Shown here: piece by piece, positions 1 to 11,423 of the stretch
Position numbering within the stretch: the stretch's first letter is position 1
Layout of the letters: each line of letters begins with the position of its first letter
Origin: Polynucleobacter sp. AP-Kolm-20A-A1
Lineage (GTDB): Bacteria; Pseudomonadota; Gammaproteobacteria; Burkholderiales; Burkholderiaceae
DNA: 64,000 bases
Assembly (NCBI RefSeq): GCF_018688315.1
Contig: NZ_CP061315.1
Span: 1-64,000 of the forward strand
Reading direction: 5' to 3'
The notes under the pieces: generated by a model
Database searches by the model: none
Told to the model about the DNA's origin: nothing
What the model saw: only the letters and a program-made list of their open reading frames with translations
Position numbers and translations under genes: made by a program

Positions 1-1245
1 TTGGATTGGATCAAAAAAACTTTTGCTGATCGTTTTCAAGAGTTGGCAGCCCAGCATTTTGGTCGCCCCATTAATGTCAATTTTGCATTGGCCCCAGAGG
101 GCGCCCCAGTAACTCAAAACGTGAATTTATCTCCGGCCCCGGAGGCTGCAATGCTGCAGCCCTCGACAAGCCCTGAGCCCGACACAACAACCTCTCTAGA
201 AGAGGGTGCATTTGAGATTGAGGACCACTCAAAACTCAATCCGAATCTTACTTTTGAAACCTTTGTTACTGGTAAGGCCAACCAGCTCGCGAGAGCGGCA
301 TCCATCCAGGTGGCGCACAACCCGGGCACCTCATATAACCCAATGTTCTTATATGGTGGTGTGGGCCTAGGTAAAACCCACTTAATACATGCCATCGGAA
401 ACCACCTTTTAAAAGAAAAGCCCAACGCACGTATTCGCTATATTCACGCCGAGCAGTACGTCTCTGACGTGGTGCGCGCCTACCAACAAAAGGCTTTTGA
501 TCGATTTAAGCGTTACTACCATTCACTTGATTTGTTACTAATTGACGATATCCAGTTTTTTAGCGGCAAATCACGCACTCAAGAAGAGTTCTTTTACGCA
601 TTCGAGGCGCTGCTTAGCAACAAGTCCCAAGTCATTATTACGAGCGACACCTATCCCAAGGAGATGGCAGGGATTGATGACCGCCTCATCTCAAGATTTG
701 ATTCTGGACTAACCGTAGCAATTGAGCCGCCAGAACTAGAAATGCGTGTTGCCATTTTGATGAAAAAGGCAATTAGCGAAGGCATCCCCATGAGTGAAGA
801 TGTAGCTTTCTTTGTTGCAAAACACCTTCGCTCCAACGTGCGCGAGCTTGAAGGTGCATTGCGTAAGATTCTTGCTTTTGTTCGCTTCCACGGCCGCGAG
901 GTCACTATTGATGTGGCCAGAACTGCCCTAAAAGACCTGCTTTCAATTCAAAACCGCCAAATTTCTGTGGAAAACATCCAAAAAGCTGTTGCGGACTTCT
1001 ACAGCATTAAGGTGGCCGACATGTATTCCAAGAAAAGGCCCGCCAACATTGCGAGACCACGCCAGATCGCCATGTTTATGGCCAAAGAACTGACTCAAAA
1101 AAGCCTTCCTGAGATTGGTGAGTTATTTGGTGGCAGGGATCACACAACTGTTTTGCATGCTGTGCGCAAGATGGCGGATGAAAGAGCTCACGACAGCCAG
1201 TTAAACCATGAAATTCATGTGATTGAGCAAACTTTAAAGGCTTGA
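1..1245 (+). CDS. dnaA: Chromosomal replication initiator DnaA (5' end missing)
   Basis: DnaA binds DnaA boxes at oriC, melts the duplex and loads the replicative helicase. The visible 414 residues hold the end of domain I (starting [11 protein letters not shown]), a variable linker, the AAA+ core with Walker A GGVGLGKT at about 119-126 and Walker [11 protein letters not shown], and the DNA-binding domain IV signature [15 protein letters not shown]. DnaA proteins normally have about 45-60 residues before the DW(I/V) segment, so the TTG at base 1 is read here as an internal codon and the real start lies before the window. Downstream sit the DnaA boxes and dnaN, the usual origin arrangement. 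Confidence 0.97.
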   Translation: MDWIKKTFADRFQELAAQHFGRPINVNFALAPEGAPVTQNVNLSPAPEAAMLQPSTSPEPDTTTSLEEGAFEIEDHSKLNPNLTFETFVTGKANQLARAASIQVAHNPGTSYNPMFLYGGVGLGKTHLIHAIGNHLLKEKPNARIRYIHAEQYVSDVVRAYQQKAFDRFKRYYHSLDLLLIDDIQFFSGKSRTQEEFFYAFEALLSNKSQVIITSDTYPKEMAGIDDRLISRFDSGLTVAIEPPELEMRVAILMKKAISEGIPMSEDVAFFVAKHLRSNVRELEGALRKILAFVRFHGREVTIDVARTALKDLLSIQNRQISVENIQKAVADFYSIKVADMYSKKRPANIARPRQIAMFMAKELTQKSLPEIGELFGGRDHTTVLHAVRKMADERAHDSQLNHEIHVIEQTLKA

Positions 1246-1253
1246 GTTTTCCC

Positions 1254-1452
1254 TGTGGATAAACCTGTGCACAAGCCCAGGGATAAGTTTGGGGATTAGA
1301 TGTGGATAAATTGTGGAAAGGTCCAGCTTCATGCAAAAATAGGGGATTGATAAAAAGTTATCCCCTTTTTATGCAGCGTTTATACAAAAGTTTTCCACAG
1401 GTTTTTTTGGTTTTAATGTGTTGTTTTTGATGGGGTTTTTGACTTATCCACC
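1254..1452. other. oriC: Probable replication origin oriC (DnaA-box cluster)
   Basis: The dnaA-dnaN gap holds two perfect DnaA boxes in reverse orientation (TGTGGATAA at 1254-1262 and 1301-1309). It also holds TTTTCCACA at 1391-1399, which fits TTWTNCACA, and one-mismatch copies at 1312-1320 (reverse) and 1444-1452 (TTATCCACC). A T-rich stretch at about 1400-1443 could be the unwinding element. Position between dnaA and dnaN is the commonest oriC location in bacteria. Box counts are read by eye; strand-skew analysis was not possible. Confidence 0.75.
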
Positions 1453-1508
1453 GAAATAGAGAGCCTTATTACTATTACTACTAAGATATATACAAGGATT
1501 TAAAAGCA

Positions 1509-2624
1509 ATGCAATTAGTTAATACTTCGCGCGATAACTTACTAAAACCACTTCAGGTTGTTAGTGGCATTGTTGAACGTAGACACACATTGCCAATTCT
1601 GGCAAATCTCCTCTTCAAGAAAAACGGAGAGAAGGTTTCTTTTGTTTCCACTGATATCGAAATTCAAATTACAACCAATGCAAATTTTGGAGTTGGTTCT
1701 GAGGATGTAACCACTACGGTTGCTGCAAGAAAGTTATTAGATATTTTGCGCGCACTCCCGGAGGGGCCTGTTGCTTTAAATCTTAAAGACAATCGTATGG
1801 TTGTTCAAAGCGGTAAAAGCCGTTTTTCTTTGCAAACTCTGTCCGCAACCGAGTTTCCAATCATGCAAACTGTTGGCGAAGTGACTGCAGCCTGGAAGAT
1901 GACGCAAAAGAATTTCCGTCAGTTAATTAGCCAGGTGCACTTTTCAATGGCACAACAAGATATTCGTTATTACCTAAACGGAATGTTGTTGGTAATTGAA
2001 GGTAAAGAGGTTGTTGCTGTTGCGACGGATGGTCATCGCCTAGCTTATTCTCAAGTTGAGTTGGCCGAGGCACCTTCTGGGTCTGGTCAAAAACAAGAAA
2101 TTATTATTCCTCGCAAAACCATTCTTGAGTTGCAACATCTCTTAGAGGACTCGGATGAGTTATTGGAAGTTAGCTTAACTGCGAATCAGGCAAAGTTTGC
2201 TTTTGGCGATATTGAGCTTATTTCTAAATTGGTTGAGGGTAAATTCCCGGATTTCCAAAGAGTAATTCCGAAAGGGCATAAAAACTCGTTAGTCGTTGGT
2301 CGTGATGAGCTACAAGCTGCGCTTCAACGTGCTGCAATTTTGACTACAGATAAATTTAAAGGGGTGCGTTTTTCTTTATCCCCGAATCGCATCACCATTC
2401 AATCCACCAATGCTGAACAAGAAGAGGCGCAGGAAGAGATTGAAACTGAATATGGTGGCGATGCAGTTGAAATTGGTTTTAACGTAAGTTACTTATTAGA
2501 TGTTTTATCAAACCTAAAGACTGAGAAGATTCAAATTAGCTTAGGTGATGCAAACAGCAGTGCTGTAATTACTCTGCCTGGCTCAGAGAACTTTAAGTAT
2601 GTTGTGATGCCAATGCGTATTTAA
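1509..2624 (+). CDS. dnaN: DNA polymerase III beta subunit (sliding clamp)
   Basis: This is the ring-shaped processivity clamp that tethers DNA polymerase III to DNA and docks many repair proteins. The 371-residue length is typical for the three-domain clamp. It begins MQLVNTSRDNLLKPLQ, contains the ATDGHRLAYS segment in the middle domain and ends in the characteristic VVMPMRI C-terminus. An AAGGA Shine-Dalgarno at 1494-1498 supports the ATG at 1509. It lies after the origin and is followed by gyrB after 11 bases, probably in one transcript. Confidence 0.98.
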   Translation: MQLVNTSRDNLLKPLQVVSGIVERRHTLPILANLLFKKNGEKVSFVSTDIEIQITTNANFGVGSEDVTTTVAARKLLDILRALPEGPVALNLKDNRMVVQSGKSRFSLQTLSATEFPIMQTVGEVTAAWKMTQKNFRQLISQVHFSMAQQDIRYYLNGMLLVIEGKEVVAVATDGHRLAYSQVELAEAPSGSGQKQEIIIPRKTILELQHLLEDSDELLEVSLTANQAKFAFGDIELISKLVEGKFPDFQRVIPKGHKNSLVVGRDELQAALQRAAILTTDKFKGVRFSLSPNRITIQSTNAEQEEAQEEIETEYGGDAVEIGFNVSYLLDVLSNLKTEKIQISLGDANSSAVITLPGSENFKYVVMPMRI

Positions 2625-2629
2625 TTTAG

Positions 2630-5134
<2,505 letters not shown>

Positions 5135-5137
5135 TTT

Positions 5138-5632
5138 ATGGCATCCAAAAAATCAAAACCACCAAAGGTGGATCGATCCGCTATTGTTGTTAAGTCTTCA
5201 CCCATTCATGGCAAAGGTGTTTTTGTTGCGAAGCCAATTAAAAAAGGCCAGGCCATCATTGAGTATCAAGGTGAGCGCATTAGTTGGAAGTTGGCCGAAA
5301 AGCGCCACCCACACGATCCAAAAGACCCAAACCATACTTTTTACTTTTCTTTGGAAGATGGTCGGGTAATCGATGCCAAGTACGGCGGCAATGCTGCGCG
5401 GTGGATTAATCACTCTTGCGCCCCCAGTTGCGAAGCTCGTGAGGATGACTTTGGTGGTGAGCCACAAGTTTTTATTTATGCAAAGCGAGCCCTCAAGGTT
5501 GGCGAAGAATTGTTCTATGACTACTCATTGGACATTGAGGGCCGCATTACTAAGCAGATGAAAAAAGACTACGAATGTCGTTGTGGTGCAAAAAAATGTC
5601 GCGGCACCATGCTTGCGTCTAAAAGCAAATAA
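5138..5632 (+). CDS. Small SET-domain protein (putative protein-lysine methyltransferase)
   Basis: This 164-residue protein is almost entirely a SET domain. Visible parts are an N-terminal SET strand region (SPIHGKGVFVA, residues 21-31), the catalytic-fold motif RWINHSCAPSC (NHSC at 91-94), the active-site ELFYDY (124-129) and a post-SET cysteine cluster (C147, C149, C154). SET proteins transfer methyl groups from S-adenosylmethionine to lysines. Bacterial members are known, but their targets are mostly undefined. The start is 3 bases after gyrB, so it is probably co-transcribed with dnaN-gyrB. The first 12 residues are Lys-rich. The family call is secure; the substrate is unknown, and DNA-binding proteins or gyrase are only guesses from position. 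Confidence 0.85.
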   Translation: MASKKSKPPKVDRSAIVVKSSPIHGKGVFVAKPIKKGQAIIEYQGERISWKLAEKRHPHDPKDPNHTFYFSLEDGRVIDAKYGGNAARWINHSCAPSCEAREDDFGGEPQVFIYAKRALKVGEELFYDYSLDIEGRITKQMKKDYECRCGAKKCRGTMLASKSK

Positions 5633-5647
5633 ACCGAGCGATCTTTA

Positions 5648-5872
5648 ATGTTGTACGTAACAATCCAAGAGCTTGAGGCCGCTATTAATTATTGGCGTAG
5701 CCAGTCCCCATCAGAGGGTGATGAACTTCGTTTGTGCCCCGAGGCATCGGCCCTCGCCAAACCATATGCACTCATGATCGTTCAGGGTTCGCAACGCATC
5801 CCGGTGGATGTTTTGGATGAACTGGCGCGATCTGCTGTGCAAAAATTCATTAAAACAATTCAAGCCAGCTAA
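5648..5872 (+). CDS. DUF3717-type small protein
   Basis: This 74-residue protein has no signal peptide or membrane segment. It resembles the DUF3717 family of short Burkholderiales proteins in size and in the opening pattern LEAAINYWR followed by a middle LCPEASALAKPYA. Its function is unknown. It starts 15 bases after the SET gene stop and is probably the last gene of the dnaN-gyrB transcript. I assign the family from memory of its pattern, not from a search. Confidence 0.7.
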   Translation: MLYVTIQELEAAINYWRSQSPSEGDELRLCPEASALAKPYALMIVQGSQRIPVDVLDELARSAVQKFIKTIQAS

Positions 5873-5973
5873 GCATTTCTCCTTTTTCTATTTAGGGTTA
5901 TCGCTATATAAGACAAGGCCGTCTTAGGTTATCCTCAATGTCTTGCTCTATTTAGAGGGCAGAGGGTAAAAGA

Positions 5974-6735
5974 TTGCAAGAGACGATATTAAAAACAATT
6001 GGACTGGGAAAATCTTTTAAGGGGTTTTCTGCGGTCACTGACGTCAACCTGGATGTCACCAGAGGGACAATTCACGCCTTGATTGGCCCCAATGGCGCTG
6101 GAAAAACAACCTGCTTTAATTTGCTAACAAAGTTCTTGGAGCCAAGTAGCGGCCAAATCCTATTCAATGGTTTTGATATCACTAAGGAAGCGCCGGCTCA
6201 AATTGCCCGCAGGGGTGTAATCCGGTCTTTTCAGATTTCTGCTGTATTCCCGCATTTAACGGTCCTGGAAAATGTTCGTGTTGCGCTGCAGCGAGGTTTG
6301 GGTACAGAGTTCCATTTTTGGAGGTCTGGCGATTCCTTGGATGTTCTTAATGACCGAGCGCTCGAGCTGTTGCATGAGGTTGGTTTAGAGGGCTTTGCCC
6401 ACGAAGAGACCTTAAACCTGGCGTATGGCCGCAAAAGAGCGCTCGAAATTGCCACCACCTTGGCCATGGAGCCAGAGCTGATGCTTTTGGATGAGCCGAC
6501 CCAAGGAATGGGTCATGAGGATGTCGAGCGTGTAACCGAGTTGATTGATCGTGTTGCGAAGGGCCGCACCATCTTGATGGTCGAACACAATATGAAGGTG
6601 GTTTCGTCTATTGCCGACAGAATTACCGTATTACAGCGCGGCTCAGTTTTGGCTGAGGGTTCATATCACGAAGTGTCTACCAACCCCTTGGTTGTCGAGG
6701 CTTACATGGGTAGCCATGGGGGAGACAACCTATGA
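5974..6735 (+). CDS. livG: ABC importer ATPase, LivG type
   Basis: This is the first of two cytoplasmic ATPases of a branched-chain-amino-acid-family (HAAT) importer. Walker A is GPNGAGKT (38-45), the Q-loop is Q87, the signature is the family form LAYGRKRALEIA (149-160), Walker B is LMLLDEP (169-175) and the switch His is H205 in VEHN. The start is the TTG at 5974, behind a GAGGG at about 5962-5966. The stop overlaps the start of the next gene by ATGA. The exact substrate cannot be told from the sequence; amino acids, amides, urea and aromatic acids are all transported by this family. Confidence 0.9.
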   Translation: MQETILKTIGLGKSFKGFSAVTDVNLDVTRGTIHALIGPNGAGKTTCFNLLTKFLEPSSGQILFNGFDITKEAPAQIARRGVIRSFQISAVFPHLTVLENVRVALQRGLGTEFHFWRSGDSLDVLNDRALELLHEVGLEGFAHEETLNLAYGRKRALEIATTLAMEPELMLLDEPTQGMGHEDVERVTELIDRVAKGRTILMVEHNMKVVSSIADRITVLQRGSVLAEGSYHEVSTNPLVVEAYMGSHGGDNL

Positions 6736-7436
6736 GCACAATGGCGTTAGAGGTTAAGAACCTAGAGTCTTGGTATGGCGAGTCCCATATTTTGCACGGC
6801 GTTAATTTTGCTGTGCGCGACGGCGAGGTTGTTACTTTGCTCGGGCGCAATGGGGCGGGGCGAAGCACTATTTTAAAAACCATTCTCGGGCTGACTAGCA
6901 AGAGAACTGGTTCAGTAGAGGTTTATGGAACACAAACCATTGCCATGCCCACATACAAAATTGCGCGCCTGGGTGTTGGGTTTTGTCCTGAAGAAAGAGG
7001 AATCTTTGCAAGCCTAAGTACCGAAGAGAATTTATTGCTTTTACCGGAGATCGCTCCGGGTGGCATGGGCTTGGATGAGATTTACGAAATGTTTCCAAAC
7101 CTCTATGAGAGGCGCAACAGCCCGGGCACCCGGTTGTCTGGTGGCGAACAACAAATGTTGGCAATGGCGCGAATCTTAAGAACCGGCGCCAAGCTTTTAT
7201 TGCTTGATGAAATTACCGAAGGTTTGGCACCGGTGATTGTGCAAAAGCTGGGAGAGGTTGTAACCAGCCTTCGTAATAAAGGCTTCACGATTGTGTTGGT
7301 CGAGCAGAATTTCCGTTTTGCGGCCCCTTTGGCGGATCGCCATTATGTGGTTGAGCATGGAAATGTGGTTGAAGTTGTAAATCAGAATGAGCTTGCTGAA
7401 AAAGCAACGCTATTAAATGAGTATCTTGGTGTTTAG
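6732..7436 (+). CDS. livF: ABC importer ATPase, LivF type, Arg in Walker A
   Basis: This is the second ATPase of the importer, 234 residues, overlapping livG by 4 bases. The signature LSGGE (135-139) and Walker B KLLLLDE (154-160) are canonical, and the VEQN at the switch position (Q192) is usual for LivF. The P-loop, however, reads GRNGAGRS (38-45), with Arg44 where the nucleotide-binding Lys normally sits; the codon is CGA at about 6861. The protein is otherwise intact, so it may be a subfamily trait with the LivG site doing most hydrolysis. Confidence 0.9.
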   Translation: MSTMALEVKNLESWYGESHILHGVNFAVRDGEVVTLLGRNGAGRSTILKTILGLTSKRTGSVEVYGTQTIAMPTYKIARLGVGFCPEERGIFASLSTEENLLLLPEIAPGGMGLDEIYEMFPNLYERRNSPGTRLSGGEQQMLAMARILRTGAKLLLLDEITEGLAPVIVQKLGEVVTSLRNKGFTIVLVEQNFRFAAPLADRHYVVEHGNVVEVVNQNELAEKATLLNEYLGV

Positions 7437-7458
7437 TGGATTTCTATAGGAGACGGTA

Positions 7459-8685
7459 ATGAAGTTAAAGCAAATAACCGCGTGTCTGGTTGCGGCGACC
7501 ATGTTTGGTTCAAACCCAGTGTTTGCGCAAAATGCACCAAAAGTTAGTGGGGATGTTATTAAGATTGGCGTGTTGACCGATCTGTCATCAACCTACTCTG
7601 ACTTGGCTGGTCCAGGCGCTGTAATTGCAGCGAAGATGGCAATTGCTGACTTTTCCAAAGACGGAACTGTAATTGGAAAGAAAATTGAGCTTGTAAGCGC
7701 CGATCACCAAAATAAGGCCGACATTGCTGCCAATAAAGCGCGCGAATGGTATGACAAGGATGGTGTAGACGTTATTGTTGAGTTGGTTTCTACCAACGTT
7801 GCTTTGGCTGTTATGGAAGTTGCCGAGCAAAAGAACAAGATCACTTTGGTATCTGGCGCAGCTTCTTTGCCAATCACTAACGAAAAATGTACTGCCAATA
7901 ACGTACATTGGACCTATGACACTTATGCCCTCTCAAACGGCACAGCCAAGGCTGTTGTAAAACAAGGTAAAAAGAACTGGTACTTCCTAACTGCTGACTA
8001 TGCTTTTGGCGCAGCTTTGGAAAAAGACTCAACCAACGTTGTGAATGCTAATGGCGGCAAGGTTTTGGGAACCAGCAAGCACCCATTCCCCAATAGCGAT
8101 TTTTCATCCTATCTTTTGAAGGCGCAGGCTAGTGGTGCTGATGTGGTTGCTTTGGCAAATGCCGGACAAGACACCATTAACAGTGTTAAGCAAGCATCTG
8201 AGTTTGGCATTAACAAAAAGCAAACCGTTGTTCCTTTGCTAATGTTTATTACCGACGTTCACTCTTTGGGCTTGAATGCTGCTCAAGGCATGTACCTCAC
8301 AGAGGGCTTCTATTGGGATAAAGACGATAAGACCCGCGCTTTTGCAAAACGCTTCATCTTGCAACATAAGCGTATGCCATCTAGTGTTCAGGCTGGTGTT
8401 TACTCATCTGTTCTTGCTTATTTAAATGCCGTTCAAAAGGCTGGCACTGATGACACCCAGGCAGTCATGAAGGCCTTGAAGTCTACAAACATTGATGACG
8501 GTCTTTTCAAAGGCAAAATTCGTGCAGATGGCAAGTTTGAGCATGATATGTATTTACTAGAAGTGAAGAAACCAGCTGACTCCAAGAGCCCATGGGACTA
8601 TTACAACGTCAAGGCAGTGATTCCTGCTGCTGAAGCTACACAACCGCTCTCATTGTCACGATGCAAGCTGGTTACTAACAAGTAA
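7459..8685 (+). CDS. Periplasmic substrate-binding protein of the Liv-type importer
   Basis: This 408-residue protein belongs to the type I periplasmic-binding fold (Peripla_BP_6, LivK-like). The N-terminus is a clear Sec signal peptide: basic MKLK, a hydrophobic core and a probable cleavage after VFA-QN near residue 24. The mature start, VIKIGVLTDLSSTYSDLAG, is the usual first strand and ligand loop. A good Shine-Dalgarno (AGGAGA, 7448-7453) precedes the ATG. It lies between the ATPases and permeases of its transporter. The ligand is not predictable from what I can see. Confidence 0.9.
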   Translation: MKLKQITACLVAATMFGSNPVFAQNAPKVSGDVIKIGVLTDLSSTYSDLAGPGAVIAAKMAIADFSKDGTVIGKKIELVSADHQNKADIAANKAREWYDKDGVDVIVELVSTNVALAVMEVAEQKNKITLVSGAASLPITNEKCTANNVHWTYDTYALSNGTAKAVVKQGKKNWYFLTADYAFGAALEKDSTNVVNANGGKVLGTSKHPFPNSDFSSYLLKAQASGADVVALANAGQDTINSVKQASEFGINKKQTVVPLLMFITDVHSLGLNAAQGMYLTEGFYWDKDDKTRAFAKRFILQHKRMPSSVQAGVYSSVLAYLNAVQKAGTDDTQAVMKALKSTNIDDGLFKGKIRADGKFEHDMYLLEVKKPADSKSPWDYYNVKAVIPAAEATQPLSLSRCKLVTNK

Positions 8686-8701
8686 TTCACCCTAATTAAG
8701 C

Positions 8702-9622
8702 ATGTTTGAACTTCTCGGAATTACCCCTCAAGGGCTGGTAGCCCAGCTCTTGGTGGGGCTTATTAATGGCTCGTTTTATGCCATATTGAGTTTGGGATTG
8801 GCCATTATTTTTGGCCTTCTCAACATTATTAATTTTGCTCATGGCGCTCAGTACACCATGGGTGCATTTATTGCCTGGATTGGTTTAACTCAGATTAGCC
8901 AGTGGCTTGGCTTCCCTGACCTTTCCATTAATTACTGGTTTGCATTGATTGTTGTTCCGCTTGTGTTGGCGGGTTTTGGTTTGATTCTTGAGCGAACCAT
9001 GCTGCGCCGTTTGTACCATCTCGATCATTTATATGGTCTGCTCCTAACCTTTGGCTTGGCCTTGATTATTGAGGGCATGTTCCGTCATTGGTACGGCATC
9101 TCTGGCGAGAGTTATCCTGCCCCCGAGTTACTTCAGGGTGCAATCCCCCTGGAGTCCATTGGCATCATCTTGCCAAAATATCGTTTATGGGTGGTAGTCA
9201 TTTCTTTGGTTGTGTGCTTCTCTACTTGGTATGTAATCGAGAAAACAAAGCTAGGCGCTTATTTGCGCGCGGGCACTGAAAATCCAAAATTGCTCCAAGC
9301 CTTCGGTATTAACGTTCCTTTAATGATTTCTTTGGCTTACGCCTATGGTGTTGGCCTTGCGGGTTTCGCTGGCGTTTTGGCCGCCCCTATTTTTCAAGTT
9401 AACCCGCTAATGGGTTCCAACCTCATCATCGTTGTTTTTGCGGTGGTTGTAATCGGCGGCATGGGCTCTATCATGGGCGCCATCTTGACTGGTTTAGGTT
9501 TAGGTTTGGTTGAAGGCCTCACCAAAGTCTTCTACCCAGAAGCCTCTGGCGTGGTTATTTTTGTGATCATGGCAATTGTTTTGTTGATTCGTCCTGCTGG
9601 ACTATTTGGGCGGGAGAAATAA
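8702..9622 (+). CDS. livH: ABC importer permease, LivH type
   Basis: This integral membrane permease has 306 residues and about eight hydrophobic helices. The opening NGSFYAILSLGLAIIFGLL and the following NIINFAHG are hallmarks of LivH, and the C-terminal part has the GGMGSIMGA loop typical of the coupling region. It lies 16 bases after the binding-protein gene and 2 bases before livM, which supports one operon from livG to livM. Confidence 0.92.
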   Translation: MFELLGITPQGLVAQLLVGLINGSFYAILSLGLAIIFGLLNIINFAHGAQYTMGAFIAWIGLTQISQWLGFPDLSINYWFALIVVPLVLAGFGLILERTMLRRLYHLDHLYGLLLTFGLALIIEGMFRHWYGISGESYPAPELLQGAIPLESIGIILPKYRLWVVVISLVVCFSTWYVIEKTKLGAYLRAGTENPKLLQAFGINVPLMISLAYAYGVGLAGFAGVLAAPIFQVNPLMGSNLIIVVFAVVVIGGMGSIMGAILTGLGLGLVEGLTKVFYPEASGVVIFVIMAIVLLIRPAGLFGREK

Positions 9623-9624
9623 TC

Positions 9625-10554
9625 ATGAATCCAAAAACAAAATTGTTGTACGGCATTTTGGTATTAATTGCCCTGTTGTTGCCTTTCCAAGATTTCATTT
9701 ATCTCGTCTTTGCAATGAAGGTTTTGTGTTTCGCCCTCTTTGCTTGTGCTTTTAATTTATTGCTTGGCTTTACAGGACTATTGTCTTTTGGGCATGCGGC
9801 TTTTTTTGGAACCTCCGCTTACATTACCGCCTACTTCTGCAAAGAAGCCGGCCTTTCCCCTGAGTTGGGAATCGTCTTAGGCGTCTTTGGCTCTGGCATC
9901 CTTGGTTTTTTGATTGGTTCTTTGGCTATTCGCAGACAAGGCATCTATTTTGCGATGGTGACTTTGGCGCTATCGCAAATGATTTACTTCCTGGCGGTTC
10001 AACTTCCGTTTACCGGTGGTGAGGATGGCATTCAGGGCGTTCCTCGTGGAATGTTGTTTGGTTTGATTGACCTAAAAGACGACGTTGCGATGTATTACTT
10101 CGTTTTAGCCGTTTTCTTGTTTGGCTTCGCACTTATCATGCGTGCGGTTCACTCCCCGTTTGGTCAGGTGCTGAAGGCGATTCGTGAAAACGAGCCTCGT
10201 GCCATTTCTTTGGGTTACGATGTTGATCGATTCAAGCTGATGTCTTTTGTAATCTCAGCTGCTCTCGCTGGCTTGGCTGGTTCCATGAAGTCATTGGTAT
10301 TCCAGTTGGCAACATTGACTGATGTGCATTGGCATATGTCTGGCGAAGTGGTGTTGATGACACTGCTTGGCGGCATGGGAACCATTCTTGGTCCGGTGGT
10401 TGGCGCTGGCATTGTTGTCGGCTTGCAGAACTACTTGGCAAACATTGGCTCGTGGAGCACGATCGCAACGGGCTTTATTTTTGTAATTTGCGTTTTAGCA
10501 TTTCGTCGTGGCGTTGTTGGTGAAATCGCTGCGCACTTCAAAAACAAAAACTGA
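9625..10554 (+). CDS. livM: ABC importer permease, LivM type
   Basis: This is the partner permease of 309 residues with many hydrophobic helices. The LLGFTGLLSFGHAAFFG segment near residue 47 is the LivM equivalent of the LivH hallmark, and GGMGTILGPVVGA near the C-terminus is the family coupling loop. The ATG at 9625 is 2 bases after the livH stop. It ends the five-gene importer operon; a GC-rich hairpin follows at 10586-10615. Confidence 0.92.
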   Translation: MNPKTKLLYGILVLIALLLPFQDFIYLVFAMKVLCFALFACAFNLLLGFTGLLSFGHAAFFGTSAYITAYFCKEAGLSPELGIVLGVFGSGILGFLIGSLAIRRQGIYFAMVTLALSQMIYFLAVQLPFTGGEDGIQGVPRGMLFGLIDLKDDVAMYYFVLAVFLFGFALIMRAVHSPFGQVLKAIRENEPRAISLGYDVDRFKLMSFVISAALAGLAGSMKSLVFQLATLTDVHWHMSGEVVLMTLLGGMGTILGPVVGAGIVVGLQNYLANIGSWSTIATGFIFVICVLAFRRGVVGEIAAHFKNKN

Positions 10555-10585
10555 GTTTTTGTTTTCCTTTTATTATTTGGTTTTA

Positions 10586-10615
10586 GTGCGGCGTCAATTT
10601 TTAATTGCGCCGCAC
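10586..10615 (+). terminator. Hairpin after the liv operon
   Basis: An 8-bp perfect stem, GTGCGGCG at 10586-10593 pairing with CGCCGCAC at 10608-10615, can extend through CAATT/AATTG in the loop. It lies 31 bases after livM. The trailing sequence TCATTTAATT is only moderately T-rich, so termination is likely but not certain. Confidence 0.55.
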
Positions 10616-10665
10616 TCATTTAATTAAAAGAGACACTCATCGAATTTTCAATTTATATCTGGCCA

Positions 10666-11415
10666 TTGCTTTTGGCGATGGCTTTTTTTGCCGGTCTAGT
10701 TGATGCGGTAGCTGGCGGTGGCGGCCTCATTCAGGTGCCCGCCTTATTTGCTGCCTATCCAGATGCCCCGCCTGCAACTTTGCTTTCAACCAATAAAGTA
10801 TCTGCAGTTGGTGGAACCTTAAATGCTGCGCGCAGATATTTGCGCCATGTTTCTTTACCGTGGGCTGTTGTTGGACCCGCAATTGTTGCGGGTTTTGTCG
10901 GCTCACTCTTGGGCGCCAATGCGGTGAGCAACTTTCCGGCAGAGCCTTTACGTAAAGCGCTCCCCTTTCTATTGTTGTTTTTGTTGATTTATACGTGGTT
11001 CCAGCCCAACCTCGGTCAGGCACACACTCCCAAGGGCCTTGGGAGACTTCAACAGCTTAAGGGTATTGCGCTTGGTTTGACTATTGGTTTTTATGACGGC
11101 TTTTTTGGCCCCGGCACTGGAAGCTTTTTATTGTTTGGGTTTGTTCGTTTCTTTGGCTTTGATTTTTTGCATGCGTCAGCTGCGACAAAACTAGTGAATG
11201 TTGCAACCAATCTGGCGGCAATTTTGATGTTGGCTAGCCTTGGACAAATTAACTGGACCTTGGGTTTTGCCATGATGATTGCCAATATTGCGGGGAGTCA
11301 GTTTGGAAGCCGCCTGGCAATTAAACATGGCAGCACTTTTGTTAGAAAGGCTTTTTTGGTAATCGTGAGTGTGCTGATTCTGAAGTCTGCCTGGAACGCC
11401 TATTTCATCAATTAA
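10666..11415 (+). CDS. TSUP-family membrane permease (TauE/SafE, YfcA-like)
   Basis: This is a multi-pass membrane protein of the TSUP family, which exports or imports small sulfur-containing or organic anions. The AGLVDAVAGGGGLIQVPAL motif, STNKVSAVGG and FYDGFFGPGTGSF are diagnostic, and it resembles E. coli YfcA. The TTG at 10666 is the first standard start, but it lacks a Shine-Dalgarno and would cut the first helix. The reading frame stays open up to 10624 and encodes EFSIYIWP, like the YfcA N-terminus, directly after an ATC codon at 10639 that has AGAGA upstream. The true start may therefore be ATC at 10639. The substrate is unknown. Confidence 0.88.
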   Translation: MLLAMAFFAGLVDAVAGGGGLIQVPALFAAYPDAPPATLLSTNKVSAVGGTLNAARRYLRHVSLPWAVVGPAIVAGFVGSLLGANAVSNFPAEPLRKALPFLLLFLLIYTWFQPNLGQAHTPKGLGRLQQLKGIALGLTIGFYDGFFGPGTGSFLLFGFVRFFGFDFLHASAATKLVNVATNLAAILMLASLGQINWTLGFAMMIANIAGSQFGSRLAIKHGSTFVRKAFLVIVSVLILKSAWNAYFIN

Positions 11416-11423
11416 ATCAATTA

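Noticed and set aside
1..3. TTG at base 1 as the true dnaA start
   Set aside because: It aligns inside domain I of DnaA, about 45-60 residues after the normal N-terminus, so the gene is cut by the window edge.
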